Shown: positions 21,615-30,197, counted from the stretch's first letter. The stretch is DNA of 31,410 nucleotides from DASZZV01 sp035544835 (GCA_035544835.1 DASZZV010000087.1:1-31410); one strand, 5' to 3'. Numbers and translations: made by a program. Notes: generated from the sequence alone by a model not told the origin.

Positions 21615-22753
21615 CGGCGGAATCGGCAGCATTCGACATTCGCGAGCAGCTTCGCGCGGCAATCGAGGCGAAGAAGTGCCATCCGTGCGGCTGCTTCCAT
21701 GACACCGTTCGCGCACTCGGTGAGACAGCGATCGGACGTGATGAACTGGCCGCCGATCTCGACGAAGCGCGGCACGCGTTCACGGGACGCAAATACGACT
21801 GCCTCGGCTGTCAGGTCTGTTTCCCGGCGATTGCGGCCAACGTGTTCGCGCAGGCGTACCCCGAGGCCGCCGATCGTTTGGAGGCGTGTCCGACCGAAGC
21901 ACCCGAGACGCGGACCGGCTGGCCGCCGCTTCCGGGCGATTACCAAGTCGTGCGATACGGCGCGCCTGTTGCCGTCTGCACGCTGAACAGCGACCAGCTC
22001 GCGGCGTCTCTCAGCAATTCCGCGCCGTCCGGTCTTTCGATCGCAGGAACGATGCATACGGAAAATCTCGGCATCGAGCGCGTTATCCAGAACGTCACCG
22101 GCAACCCGCATATCCGTTTTCTCATCGTCTGCGGCGAGGATACGCAGCAGGCAGTCGGCCACCTTCCCGGGCAGTCGCTGGCGAGCTTGCTCACGCACGG
22201 CCTCGATGAGAACGGCCGCATTCGGGGCGCACCGGGTCGGCGCCCGGTCATCAAGAACGTCAGCCGCGATCACGTCGAACAGTTCCGTGCGCAAGTCCGC
22301 CTCGTGTCGCTCATCGGCGAGACGGAACCCGCCCTCATCGAAGCGGCGATCCGTGATTGCGAGGCCGAACAGCTCGCGCCGTTTGAGATTGCCGGCACGG
22401 CCGCTGTTCTCGAAACGACGCGAGCCCGTGAGCCGCAGCGTCTCGTGCAGGATCCCGCGGGGTTCTTCGTTGTCTATCCCTACCCGCGACGGGGAACGAT
22501 CGTCGTGGAGCACTACGCAAACGCCGGTGTGCTGACGGCGGTCATCGAAGGAGCCACGTCCGCTGCGCTCTACGCAACGATCATCGACAAGCAGTTGATC
22601 TCGCGCCTCGATCACTCCGCGTACCTGGGGCGCGAGCTCGCGCGCGCGGAACAGAGCCTGAAGACCGGCGAGCCATACGTGCAGGACCGTGCAGCCGGCG
22701 AGATCGACGCGACACCAGCGGCGACGTCGTGCTGCTCGACCAAGTGCAAGTGA
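21611..22753 (+). CDS. Cysteine-rich protein with MtrA-like corrinoid methyltransferase domain and DUF4346
   Basis: A 380-residue soluble protein in four parts. Residues 20-95 hold a cysteine cluster (KCHPCGC, Cys23/26/28; DCLGCQVC, Cys64/67/70; Cys93), possibly for an Fe-S cluster. Residues 105-225 match the subunit A domain of methanogen tetrahydromethanopterin S-methyltransferase: GDYQVVRYGAPVAVCTL, TENLGIERVIQN, HIRFLIVCGED and VGHLPGQS. His184 in the last motif aligns with the histidine that ligates cobalt in MtrA (His84). Residues 255-345 match DUF4346. The tail CCSTKC adds thiols. The start at 21611 overlaps the CadC-like stop. A bacterial MtrA without the membrane subunits or pterin enzymes suggests another methyl or metal transfer reaction. 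Confidence 0.85.
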   Translation: MTAESAAFDIREQLRAAIEAKKCHPCGCFHDTVRALGETAIGRDELAADLDEARHAFTGRKYDCLGCQVCFPAIAANVFAQAYPEAADRLEACPTEAPETRTGWPPLPGDYQVVRYGAPVAVCTLNSDQLAASLSNSAPSGLSIAGTMHTENLGIERVIQNVTGNPHIRFLIVCGEDTQQAVGHLPGQSLASLLTHGLDENGRIRGAPGRRPVIKNVSRDHVEQFRAQVRLVSLIGETEPALIEAAIRDCEAEQLAPFEIAGTAAVLETTRAREPQRLVQDPAGFFVVYPYPRRGTIVVEHYANAGVLTAVIEGATSAALYATIIDKQLISRLDHSAYLGRELARAEQSLKTGEPYVQDRAAGEIDATPAATSCCSTKCK

Positions 22754-22764
22754 GGAACGAACGC

Positions 22765-23223
22765 ATGAGCAAGTCTCGGATTGCCGTTGTGGTCATCGTC
22801 ATCGCGGCCGTTGCCGCCGTCGTCTACTTCAAGAGTCGGGACGCGCGCACTGTGACCGTGAAAGGCAACACGCCGGCCGTCGCTGCAGCACCGGCACGCG
22901 TGCAGCCGGCCGCACCGACACCGGCCGCGCAACGTGCCTCGGTGATTGCGCTCGTCGATCCGCGCGAGGAGGGAGAGACGCACGGCTGCGGCGCGATCAT
23001 CCACCTCGTGCGCGAAGCGAAGCAGCAGGGCGTGCAGGTCGTCGAGCTTGCGCCCGGCTCCGACTCCCCGCTCGTGAAGCAGCATCGGATCCTCGTCAAT
23101 CCCACGGTGCTGGTCGTCGATGCGAACGGCCAGGAGAGAGCGCGGTTTGAAGGCGAGGACGGCGCAACGATCAAGGCGATTGAACAGGAGCTGCAGAAGC
23201 AGAAGGAGCGCGCGCGGTCGTGA
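22765..23223 (+). CDS. Membrane-anchored thioredoxin-like protein
   Basis: A 152-residue protein with one N-terminal membrane span (6-22), an Ala/Pro linker (35-57) and a thioredoxin-like domain (58-150). The domain keeps the strand IALVDP, a cis-Pro-type loop ILVNPTVLVVD (Pro113) and the final FEGED-helix. Instead of CxxC it has a single cysteine in THGCGA (Cys75). It resembles in size and place the ArsF-type proteins of arsEFG operons, but without their CxxC. The start at 22765 has GAGG upstream. Its stop overlaps the next gene (GTGA). A one-cysteine site could form a mixed disulfide with, or bind metal from, the MtrA-like protein. Confidence 0.75.
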   Translation: MSKSRIAVVVIVIAAVAAVVYFKSRDARTVTVKGNTPAVAAAPARVQPAAPTPAAQRASVIALVDPREEGETHGCGAIIHLVREAKQQGVQVVELAPGSDSPLVKQHRILVNPTVLVVDANGQERARFEGEDGATIKAIEQELQKQKERARS

Positions 23224-23894
23224 CGTCGCTGGCGCACTGGATGGAGACGGCGCTCGCGGGCGGCAGCATGCTCGCGTTGCCACTCGCCTTTCTCGGTGGC
23301 GCCATCACCGGCCTCAATCCGTGCTGCCTTCCCTTCTATCCGGCTGCCGCTGCCACGTGTTGCGCCACCTATGAGCGCGAGCGGCGGATCGTCATGAGCC
23401 GCGCTCTCGCCTTCGTCGGCGGTGTCGCATTCGCTACCGCACTCCTCGGCGTCGTCGCGGTGCTCGTGGGCCGCGTCATGACGGCGATCGGCGGCGCCGC
23501 TGCGTACGCGATCGCCGCCGTGCCGATCGTGATGGGCCTCGTGCTCTTCGGTGTGATTCCGTTACCGCAGCCGCGGATGCCGGCGCGCGCGGCGACGATG
23601 CGAGCGGCCGGCGTCTTCCTGCTCGGGTTCATCTTCGCGCTTGTCCTCGCACCGTGCGGCACGCCGGTGCTCGCGTCGATCCTCTCGTACGCGGCGCTGT
23701 CTCGCAGCATCGCCTTCGGAGCCACGTTGCTGTTCCTGTACGGAGTCGGCTTCGCCCTGCCGGCCGTCTCGCTCGGCACGGCGGCGGCTGCGCTGGTGGA
23801 GCGTTTCGAGCACGCGCTACCCGCGCAGATGATGAAACGCGCAACGGGCGTAGGACTCATCGTGTTCGGACTCTACCTCGTGGCGAGGGTGTAA
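23220..23894 (+). CDS. CcdA/DsbD-type membrane thiol transporter, ArsG-like
   Basis: A 224-residue protein of about six spans in the cytochrome c biogenesis transmembrane (CcdA/DsbD) family. Paired motifs GLNPCC (Cys35/36) in the first span and LAPCGTP (Cys146) in the fourth are the redox-active cysteines that move electrons across the membrane. An extra Cys47/48 pair (ATCC) is unusual. The same family includes the ArsG proteins proposed as aromatic arsenical transporters, so either electron transfer or efflux is possible. The GTG start overlaps the upstream stop (GTGA), which means strict coupling with the thioredoxin-like gene. Last gene of the operon. Confidence 0.85.
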   Translation: MTSLAHWMETALAGGSMLALPLAFLGGAITGLNPCCLPFYPAAAATCCATYERERRIVMSRALAFVGGVAFATALLGVVAVLVGRVMTAIGGAAAYAIAAVPIVMGLVLFGVIPLPQPRMPARAATMRAAGVFLLGFIFALVLAPCGTPVLASILSYAALSRSIAFGATLLFLYGVGFALPAVSLGTAAAALVERFEHALPAQMMKRATGVGLIVFGLYLVARV

Positions 23895-23943
23895 GCCTGC
23901 TCAGTCAGCGCGGACAGCATCCGCCAGCGGCTCGCAGCTTCTT

Positions 23944-24051
23944 CAGGAGGATTCATTTGGGGGACGGAGCTTCGGATTTCGCTAGACAGGCGCAGAGAGG
24001 TCTTTGGATCGCCTCCGTTTGAGCCAAAGCTCCGTCCCCTAAAGAAGCCCC
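23944..24051. repeat. Palindrome-ended small repeat, copy A
   Basis: About 108 bases related to 25136-25256 with few differences. The ends are inverted: ACGGAGCTT on the left and AAGCTCCGT on the right, and the centre GCAGAGAGGTCTTTGGATC is shared. The size and palindromic ends fit a non-autonomous mobile (MITE or REP-like) unit. It sits just upstream of the second desaturase. Confidence 0.88.
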
Positions 24052-24090
24052 TCCACGTCCTGGCATAGCCGCCGCAATGAGAATCAGTGC

Positions 24091-24981
24091 ATGGATCAAT
24101 GCTCGCCACGTCGAGATCTTCCGGGATGGCTGGCGGCGGCGTTGATCGGCGGCGCTTTCGTCGCGATCTCCATCGCCGAGGCGCGACGGCCGTTGCGACG
24201 CCAGCGTGAATCGCGCACCAGACGAACGGCGCGCAACTTCACCATGGCCGGACTTACCGCGGCGGCGTTGTCGGCTCTGCAGGCGCCTTTCCTCGTTCCG
24301 GTTGCGAGGCGTGTCGAAGATGAGAAGCTGGGGTTGCTGTACCAGCTGCCGCTCGGGCCGGCCACTCGAACGATCCTCGGGGTCCTGCTCCTCGATTACA
24401 CCCTCTGGTGGTGGCATTGGATGAATCACGGGATAGGTTTCTTCTGGCGATTCCATCTCGTACATCACGTCGACAGGGACCTCGACGCGTCGACTGCAAT
24501 CCGTTTTCATTTCGGCGAGATGTCACTCTCGGTGTTCTACCGGATGGCGCAGGTCCGGCTGCTCGGTATCGACCGTCGCGCCACGGCGATCTGGCAATGG
24601 CTCCTCATGATCTCGATCTTCTTTCACCACTCCAACATCCGGCTTTCTCCTCGGACGGAGCGATTGCTGGTGAAGCTCCTCGTGACTCCGCGCATGCACG
24701 GCATCCACCACTCCGATTACCGTGACGAGACCGACAGTAACTGGTCGAGCCTGCTCTCGTGGTGGGATTACCTGCACGGCACCATGCGCCTCGACATTCC
24801 GCAGGATGACGTCACCATCGGCGTGCCGGCCTATCAGGACGAAGCGAGCGTGACGCTCCCCGAGATCGTCCTGCTCCCGCTTCACGGCGAACGATCGGAC
24901 TGGGTGGCCGAAGACGGAAACGAGAAGATCGAGCGCGTCGCGCCACCGACACGTCTGGAGCGTTGGCATCTGGAGCCATGA
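24091..24981 (+). CDS. Fatty acid hydroxylase / sterol desaturase family membrane protein (copy 2)
   Basis: A 296-residue di-iron membrane enzyme, paralogous to the 8559-9404 gene and carrying the same histidine boxes: HWMNH (about 109), HLVHH (about 123), FHHSN (about 176) and HGIHH (about 203). The C-terminal tail is longer and charged. The ATG at 24091 has no clear ribosome binding site. The gene is bracketed by two copies of a palindrome-ended repeat (23944-24051 and 25136-25256), so it may have moved as a cassette. A 54-base remnant of it lies at 21066-21119. Substrate unknown. Confidence 0.88.
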   Translation: MDQCSPRRDLPGWLAAALIGGAFVAISIAEARRPLRRQRESRTRRTARNFTMAGLTAAALSALQAPFLVPVARRVEDEKLGLLYQLPLGPATRTILGVLLLDYTLWWWHWMNHGIGFFWRFHLVHHVDRDLDASTAIRFHFGEMSLSVFYRMAQVRLLGIDRRATAIWQWLLMISIFFHHSNIRLSPRTERLLVKLLVTPRMHGIHHSDYRDETDSNWSSLLSWWDYLHGTMRLDIPQDDVTIGVPAYQDEASVTLPEIVLLPLHGERSDWVAEDGNEKIERVAPPTRLERWHLEP

Positions 24982-25428
24982 TCGTCCGGCCCCGAGAGAC
25001 TGCGGACCAGAGGATCTGTAAACTGCAGTGCTTCGTCGGTCCGGGATGCGGCCCAGGACGGGCGTCGGAGTGAAGTCCGTGGAAGGGTCGGTTCCCAGAT
25101 GACGAAGTGCGGAGCTCCAACCCCGGATTGCGGCTCAGGAGGATTCATTAGGGAGGATTCATTAGGAGACGGAGCTTCGGATTTCGCTCGAGAGGCGCAG
25201 AGAGGTCTTTGGATCACCTCCGTTTGATCCGAAGCTCCGTCCCCTAAAGTAGCCCCATTTCCCACATGGTTTTCGTCGCGAGGAACTGGCGAAAAGACCG
25301 GATGCGAGGCGCTCAGCGTTTTCGCGACGAGGGCATAGTCGGCGTTATGTCGAGGAGCGAAAATGGGTCATGATCACGTCCTGAACGTCTCTGATCGACA
25401 GTCCCTTTGACTCCCTGGTTTCTTCGAC
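24982..25428. other. Non-coding gap between desaturase copy 2 and the MMPL gene
   Basis: About 450 bases between convergent genes. It contains the repeat at 25136-25256. The remainder shows no gene. A 16-base block GTCCGGCCCCGAGAGA near 24985 also occurs inverted near 6936-6951, upstream of the metzincin copy 2 region. A short open frame at 25266-25373 (35 codons) has no family resemblance and no ribosome binding site. Confidence 0.55.
25136..25256. repeat. Palindrome-ended small repeat, copy B
   Basis: Same element as 23944-24051 in the same orientation. The ends ACGGAGCTTCGGA and TCCGAAGCTCCGT are a perfect 13-base inverted pair. The left flank GGAGGATTCATTA occurs twice in a row here and once in copy A, so it was duplicated at this copy. 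Confidence 0.88.
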
Positions 25429-27942
25429 TTATGAGCTGGCCCTACGCGAAGAGCCAAACAGGCGAACTAGGATCGCCGGGAGGAGCGTGATTGCCGCGAG
25501 GCCGCTCAGCCCGATGCCGACGATCGAGGCGTAGCCGATCGACCGCATTCCAGCAAAGTGGGAGGTCACAAACGAGCCGAATCCCCACAGAGCAGTCATA
25601 GCGGCCATGGCTACTGCCTTCGCTGTGTCTCCGAGAGCGACTTCCAGGTTGTCAGGGTTCTCATAGAAGCGCTGCGCGATATAGATCGCGTAATCGGTCG
25701 CCACGCCGATCAGCATCAGACCGACAAACGCATTCACGAGATTCAGACGAATGTGAAAAGTTGCCATCACCCCGAGCATCCCGATTCCCCCCGCCAGAAG
25801 AGGTACGAGCATGAGCGCTCCCCGGAGCAGCGATCGGGTGAAGAGAATGAAGAGAATGACCACGCCGACGAAACCCCACATCGTTCCGCGGAGAGCATCC
25901 CTCTTTATCACCTGGCGGAGGCTCATGCTCACGAGATTGAATCCCGTAAGAATGTCGCCCGTCCTCGACTCTCTCCACTCGAGAAGCTGCGGCGGCACAT
26001 TCGACGGCCAGCTTTTCCCGTGAGGATAGAGGTAGGTTATGGCCCACCACCCATCGTTCGATTTGCGGACGAAGCGCCGGACCAGCGGCGCCAGCTCGGT
26101 ACCTTCGAAGTCGGCGATCGTTACCAGCCGGTCAGGCGAGATCATTTTCCGGAACAGCAGCAGATAGTCGTCGTAGCTTCCTCCCCGAAACCCGTTCTCG
26201 GTCAACGCTGCCCGAAACGTCTTCTCGATGCGTTTCACGTCGAAATCTGGCTGGCCGAGGCGTTCGATGGCGCGCCGTTGTGCGTCCGGCGAGGGCAGGA
26301 GTGTCGAAGGACCCTGATACCCTCCGATCACGCTCTCCTTCACGAAGCGGTCGAGCTCTTGCGCTGAGTTGGTGGTGGCGGCGAGAGCGGCTTCGAGAGT
26401 CGGCCGCTTGACGGCAAACGTCATCGCGTTGAACGTTTGCCCGAGCTTTGATGTGACAAAGGACTGAAGTGTCGCCGCCTTGTTCCCGGTCGAGCGAAAG
26501 CTCGAGATTTCAGGGTCGAAGTCGATTCGCGTCGAGGCAACGGCTGCCAGCACGATGAAGATCGACCAGACGGCGATCGTGAGTCCAGGCCTGGCGAGTG
26601 AAGCCCGGATCAGACGTTCCGATCCGAAGGTGTGAAGCCGTCCGATCGTTTTCTTTTTTCTCCAACTCTCGAGAATCGTGATCAGAGCGGGGAGGAGAAA
26701 AACGACGCAGAGAAAGAAAATCAGGATGCCGCTTCCAGTGAGAAATCCCAGCTCGCTCATACCGCGGTAATCGGTGGCCAGGTACGCGTAAAAGGTCGCA
26801 GCAGTCGTAATCGCGGCGATGAAGATGCCGGCGAGCGTCGATCTCATCGTCTGCGTGATCGCCTCAGCGGAGTCCGATCCGGCATGGCGATAATCGAGAT
26901 AGCGCGAGTAGAGGATAGTGACGAAATCGACTCCCAGCCCCCCGACCAGCGCGCCGAATACCGCGCTTGCCGAAGAGAGTCGTCCCAACACCAGCGCGGC
27001 CAGCCCGAACGTCAGGGCGATCGCAATCGCCATCGGAATTGCGCCGTACACCACCGATTCGACTCCGCGAAATGCGTAGATGAACAGCGCCAGGATTCCT
27101 GCGAAAGAGACAAGGATGTTCACGAGGACATCGCGGCGGATGAGGCGAGCGTCTTCGACGGCGATGGCGTAGCCGCCGGTAAAGCCGATGGTCGGAAGTG
27201 GCGCATTTCCGGAGGTTTTTTCCCATTCGGCGAGAGCCGTGCTCGCGATCGCGTCGGAGTCCGCGAGCAATCTGGTTGCGAACGGTATCTTCTGCGCCGA
27301 CTCGACCGGGTGCACGACGATCAACAGCAGTGAGTGATCAGCCGACAAATAGTAGCCACTCACCGCATCGATTTTCATTCCGCCGCCGGCGCTTCGGAAC
27401 TTCGAAAGAAAAATCGGCAGCAGATGAAAAGGGTCGTACTGAATCAGCGGTTTCGCTGCGATTCCCTGAGGAGTCTGGAGCGTAGTGAAATTCTGAGCAA
27501 CCGACGATCGAATCTCCGCGTCGGAGAGCCGCCTCGAAACCTCATCTAATTCGGACGGAGAGAGATAGAGAAGTGCCTTGGGAAGAAAACGCTCGATGAG
27601 AGTCTCAGGATCGGGTAGCCGGTATTCGACCGAGCCGACCGACGGCAGCTTACTGAAACGGTTGGCGATGTCGTCCGCCAAAGGCAGGTAGTCTTCGTAA
27701 TCAGTTCCCTGTGGAAGGCTGATGACCATCAGATGTTGATCGAGAGTCTTGACGGTGTTCAGCAGGGTCTTGAATTCGTTCACCTCGCGGTTCGAGCGCG
27801 GCACGAGACTTAGAATGTCTGGGTCGAGACGAAGCCTCGTGGCAGCAATCACCGCTGCGGTTGTGAGGAGCACTGCGATCGCAACGATTGTGCGGCTCCG
27901 GCGTGTTGCGAGGCTGGCGACGAGCTCAGCGATCCGTTTCAC
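25429..27942 (-). CDS. MMPL/RND family exporter
   Basis: An 837-residue inner-membrane exporter of the MMPL (hydrophobe/amphiphile) branch of RND proteins. It shows the two-fold repeat: span 1 near 18-36, a large periplasmic domain starting LDPDILSLVPRSN, then five spans with GGLGVDFVTILYSRYLD. A second span near 450 comes before another periplasmic domain, and five spans include GVATDYAIYIAQRFYE. The Asp in each fourth-span motif (VDF, TDY) is the proton-relay residue. Related proteins export hopanoids or lipids. GTG start at 27942, without a clear ribosome binding site. Its last 243 bases are duplicated at 9480-9722. Confidence 0.9.
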   Translation of the reverse strand: MKRIAELVASLATRRSRTIVAIAVLLTTAAVIAATRLRLDPDILSLVPRSNREVNEFKTLLNTVKTLDQHLMVISLPQGTDYEDYLPLADDIANRFSKLPSVGSVEYRLPDPETLIERFLPKALLYLSPSELDEVSRRLSDAEIRSSVAQNFTTLQTPQGIAAKPLIQYDPFHLLPIFLSKFRSAGGGMKIDAVSGYYLSADHSLLLIVVHPVESAQKIPFATRLLADSDAIASTALAEWEKTSGNAPLPTIGFTGGYAIAVEDARLIRRDVLVNILVSFAGILALFIYAFRGVESVVYGAIPMAIAIALTFGLAALVLGRLSSASAVFGALVGGLGVDFVTILYSRYLDYRHAGSDSAEAITQTMRSTLAGIFIAAITTAATFYAYLATDYRGMSELGFLTGSGILIFFLCVVFLLPALITILESWRKKKTIGRLHTFGSERLIRASLARPGLTIAVWSIFIVLAAVASTRIDFDPEISSFRSTGNKAATLQSFVTSKLGQTFNAMTFAVKRPTLEAALAATTNSAQELDRFVKESVIGGYQGPSTLLPSPDAQRRAIERLGQPDFDVKRIEKTFRAALTENGFRGGSYDDYLLLFRKMISPDRLVTIADFEGTELAPLVRRFVRKSNDGWWAITYLYPHGKSWPSNVPPQLLEWRESRTGDILTGFNLVSMSLRQVIKRDALRGTMWGFVGVVILFILFTRSLLRGALMLVPLLAGGIGMLGVMATFHIRLNLVNAFVGLMLIGVATDYAIYIAQRFYENPDNLEVALGDTAKAVAMAAMTALWGFGSFVTSHFAGMRSIGYASIVGIGLSGLAAITLLPAILVRLFGSSRRASS
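25451..25693. repeat. 3' end of the MMPL gene, duplicated at 9480-9722 (copy 2, intact gene)
   Basis: Source copy of the segment found in the chimeric ORF at 9458-9967. Here the frame continues into the rest of the exporter. About 20 of 243 bases differ between the copies. Confidence 0.9.
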
Positions 27943-28114
27943 TGTGAAAGAGGCAGAAGCAGTATCAATGCCGTCCCGCTGAGATCTTCATCATTTCGTG
28001 GTCATGGTCGGCCCGCTTTCTTAGCAGGGTCAGACGCGGGTCAGACGAGTCGGACCCCTTATTAGGCCCTCCCTACACGGCCAGCGCGCTTCCCCTCGTC
28101 GCGCCGTCCCAGGC

Positions 28115-28807
28115 TCAAGGAATCAGGCGCGGCCGGAAAATAACCGTCACTTCGGTTCCGTCCTTTGGAACGCGCCGATCGTTCACCGTAAAGAGAACGC
28201 CGAGCTTTGTTTCGTCGCGGATCGTCCGGTTGTGGTTCCCGATTGCTCCGCCAGGGCATGAGTAATCACAGACGATGCAGCCGGATTTGAAGTCTTTCTG
28301 AAAGCGCTCATTTCCGCCGAAGCGGAAGTCGAACGACGCCGGCTTTCCCCCTTCCAGAATCAGTTGCGAGAGCGGAATGGCACCGCCGCTTCCAGGCCAC
28401 TCCACGAGCACATCGACCGGGGTTCCCTCGACACGCTTATCTGGCTCCGGACTGCGAGGATTCTTCCCCTCCTTCCAGGTTGCTTCCGTCAGGTTCTCGC
28501 CCGGCGTGGCCCCGAGCGACAGCAGCGCCGCGCGGACGTCGTGGTCGCTCGCATGACTCTCGAACAGCGCACCGTAATGTGCGCGTCCTTTCTCCCAGAC
28601 GACAGCATGATGGCCCGGCTGGGCGAAGAAGCGCGACAGATGGTTGGGATGCGCGACTGCGCGCACGCGAACTTCCTTTCGCGCGCGATCCACTTCGATG
28701 GGAGAACCAGGAGAGTTCTGCGCCGCACTGCGCCGGACGGTGAGGAGTAGGACTACGACACCCACCGCTCCCGCGGTAGCGAGCCACAAGATTCGACGAA
28801 TCGTCAT
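28115..28807 (-). CDS. YdjY-domain exported protein
   Basis: A 230-residue protein with an N-terminal membrane or signal segment (about 6-26) and then a domain starting IEVDRARKEVRVRAVA. The key YdjY-family features are the HAVVWEKGRAHYGALFES strand region and the cysteine segment CIVCDYSCPGGAIGN (about 180-194). YdjY domains occur beside ferredoxin-like genes in some bacteria, but their function is not established. The start at 28807 (MTIRRILW) is preferred for the signal. 28825 is an alternative, and neither has a strong ribosome binding site. Single gene. Confidence 0.75.
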   Translation of the reverse strand: MTIRRILWLATAGAVGVVVLLLTVRRSAAQNSPGSPIEVDRARKEVRVRAVAHPNHLSRFFAQPGHHAVVWEKGRAHYGALFESHASDHDVRAALLSLGATPGENLTEATWKEGKNPRSPEPDKRVEGTPVDVLVEWPGSGGAIPLSQLILEGGKPASFDFRFGGNERFQKDFKSGCIVCDYSCPGGAIGNHNRTIRDETKLGVLFTVNDRRVPKDGTEVTVIFRPRLIP

Positions 28808-28934
28808 GGTCGCATAGTTCTGCATTTGCCGCGCCGATGGCGGACCCCGTCAATACGATTCCAGCCAGCCTCCCAGCTCTCGCTACCAGAGATTCGGCGG
28901 ATCTTAAGGGACGGATCGAAACGTGGAGGCCGGA

Positions 28935-28987
28935 GGGTCAGACCTTGATTTTTGCCTGACTTACGCGGGTAAGTTGGGGTCAGGTCT
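28935..28987. repeat. GGGTCAG-type palindromic repeat
   Basis: GGGTCAGACCTTGATTTTTG at the left and GGGGTCAGGTCT at the right frame a central hairpin ACTTAC-GCGG-GTAAGT (28959-28974). The ends resemble those of REP units linked to Y1 transposases of the RAYT type. Shorter relatives are at 5668-5684 and 28027-28047. Confidence 0.65.
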
Positions 28988-29100
28988 GCAGTCGTTGATT
29001 CCGGTGCCCGTACCTGTTAGGAAGTGAGCTCGAGTCCTGCGGCAGCAAGGAAGAGCCTTCGAGAGATTGCGCGTCGTCTGTTCCGTGACATCATTTACTG

Positions 29101-30087
29101 GTGGTGGGTTCTAACATTGACTTCGAGCGGGCATCAAACCAGAAGATTCATTGGAAACTCTGGTTCGGTGAAGCCGTCCGCTCTTTGAGCAGCCTACTTC
29201 GGCTCGTGATCTTGGCCTCTCTTGGCCTGCTTGTGCTCTCTACCTGCCGCAAAAATGAGCCAGCAGACTCCGATGACCAATCGCAGACAGCGTCACAACA
29301 AATGGTTCCCCAGCCTCAGCCCCCAAGTTATGAATTAAAAATCAACTCGGCGGCACGAGTCCTTCGACCCCGCGTTCCCGAGCACTTCACAATTGATATC
29401 CGTGATCGTGCCAGCGGTCAGCGGCCAGCATTGCGTGACTTGCAGACCAAGGCTCTCCACGTGATGGTCGTCGGCAAGAACCTCGACTGGTTCGAGCACA
29501 TTCATCCGATCCGCGAGCCAGGCGGTGACTTTTGCATGACGATTGTTTTCCCCTCCGATGGTGCATACCTCGTTTACGCTGACTTCGCCCCGGACAAAGA
29601 GCCTGAGGAGATGCAGCAACAGAAGCTCCAGGTCGGCTCAGCCGTTCCCCAATCAACGCCTTTGCAGGAGACGCCCCTGACGAAGAAGATCGGTGCGTAC
29701 GAGGTGAGGCTGAAGATGGTCCCAACCAATCCGGAGGATGATCCTGGTTGGAAGGCCCTGACCTTTCATCTGACACGTTCCGGCAATCCGGTTCACGACC
29801 TCCAAGCGCTGGACACGCTCGGCCACCTTCTGATCTTGCGAGACGGCGCGGAAGACGTGGTTTATGCGCATTCCACCGACGGCGAGGCCACCGGCGGCGT
29901 GCGGGCCATGGCTCATCTGCCAGCACTCCCTACCGGCGTTGGCGAGCATCAGCATCGCGGTGACAACCTCGGTCCTGATGTCACGTTCCACGCCCGATTC
30001 GGAAAACCTGGTCTGTACAAACTATGGGCAGAGTTTCATCCCGGCAAAGACCACGTGACCGCGGACTTTGTCGTCGCTATTCGATGA
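29101..30087 (+). CDS. Exported lipoprotein, probably metal-associated, unknown family
   Basis: A 328-residue protein with a hydrophobic segment ending in the lipobox LLVLSTC (Cys49), so the mature lipoprotein begins there. Two similar beta-rich domains follow: one around LHVMVVGKNLDWFEHIHP (144-161 region) and one around LGHLLILRDGAEDVVYAHS (260-278), each with His clusters (HIHP; GEHQH; EFHPGKDH). This style occurs in exported proteins beside copper and cobalt genes, but no family name can be given with confidence. The GTG at 29101 gives an unusually long pre-signal region of 30 or more residues, so the real start may be further in. Confidence 0.65.
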   Translation: MVGSNIDFERASNQKIHWKLWFGEAVRSLSSLLRLVILASLGLLVLSTCRKNEPADSDDQSQTASQQMVPQPQPPSYELKINSAARVLRPRVPEHFTIDIRDRASGQRPALRDLQTKALHVMVVGKNLDWFEHIHPIREPGGDFCMTIVFPSDGAYLVYADFAPDKEPEEMQQQKLQVGSAVPQSTPLQETPLTKKIGAYEVRLKMVPTNPEDDPGWKALTFHLTRSGNPVHDLQALDTLGHLLILRDGAEDVVYAHSTDGEATGGVRAMAHLPALPTGVGEHQHRGDNLGPDVTFHARFGKPGLYKLWAEFHPGKDHVTADFVVAIR

Positions 30088-30197
30088 ATGAGGATCTCTC
30101 TTCGGAGAATGCGTGATCCCCGATCTAGCCCTACGATCGTCAGCCTTTCAGCCGCGACCATTCTTCCTCCCTGATGAAAGAAGAGCTTCCATCAAAT

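Noticed and set aside
21545..22615. 356-codon minus-strand frame opposite the MtrA-like gene
   Set aside because: Long only because of high GC. The plus strand has the MtrA and DUF4346 motifs and coupled neighbours.
25266..25373. 35-codon plus-strand frame between repeat B and the MMPL end
   Set aside because: No ribosome binding site, no similarity, and it lies in a gap between convergent genes.
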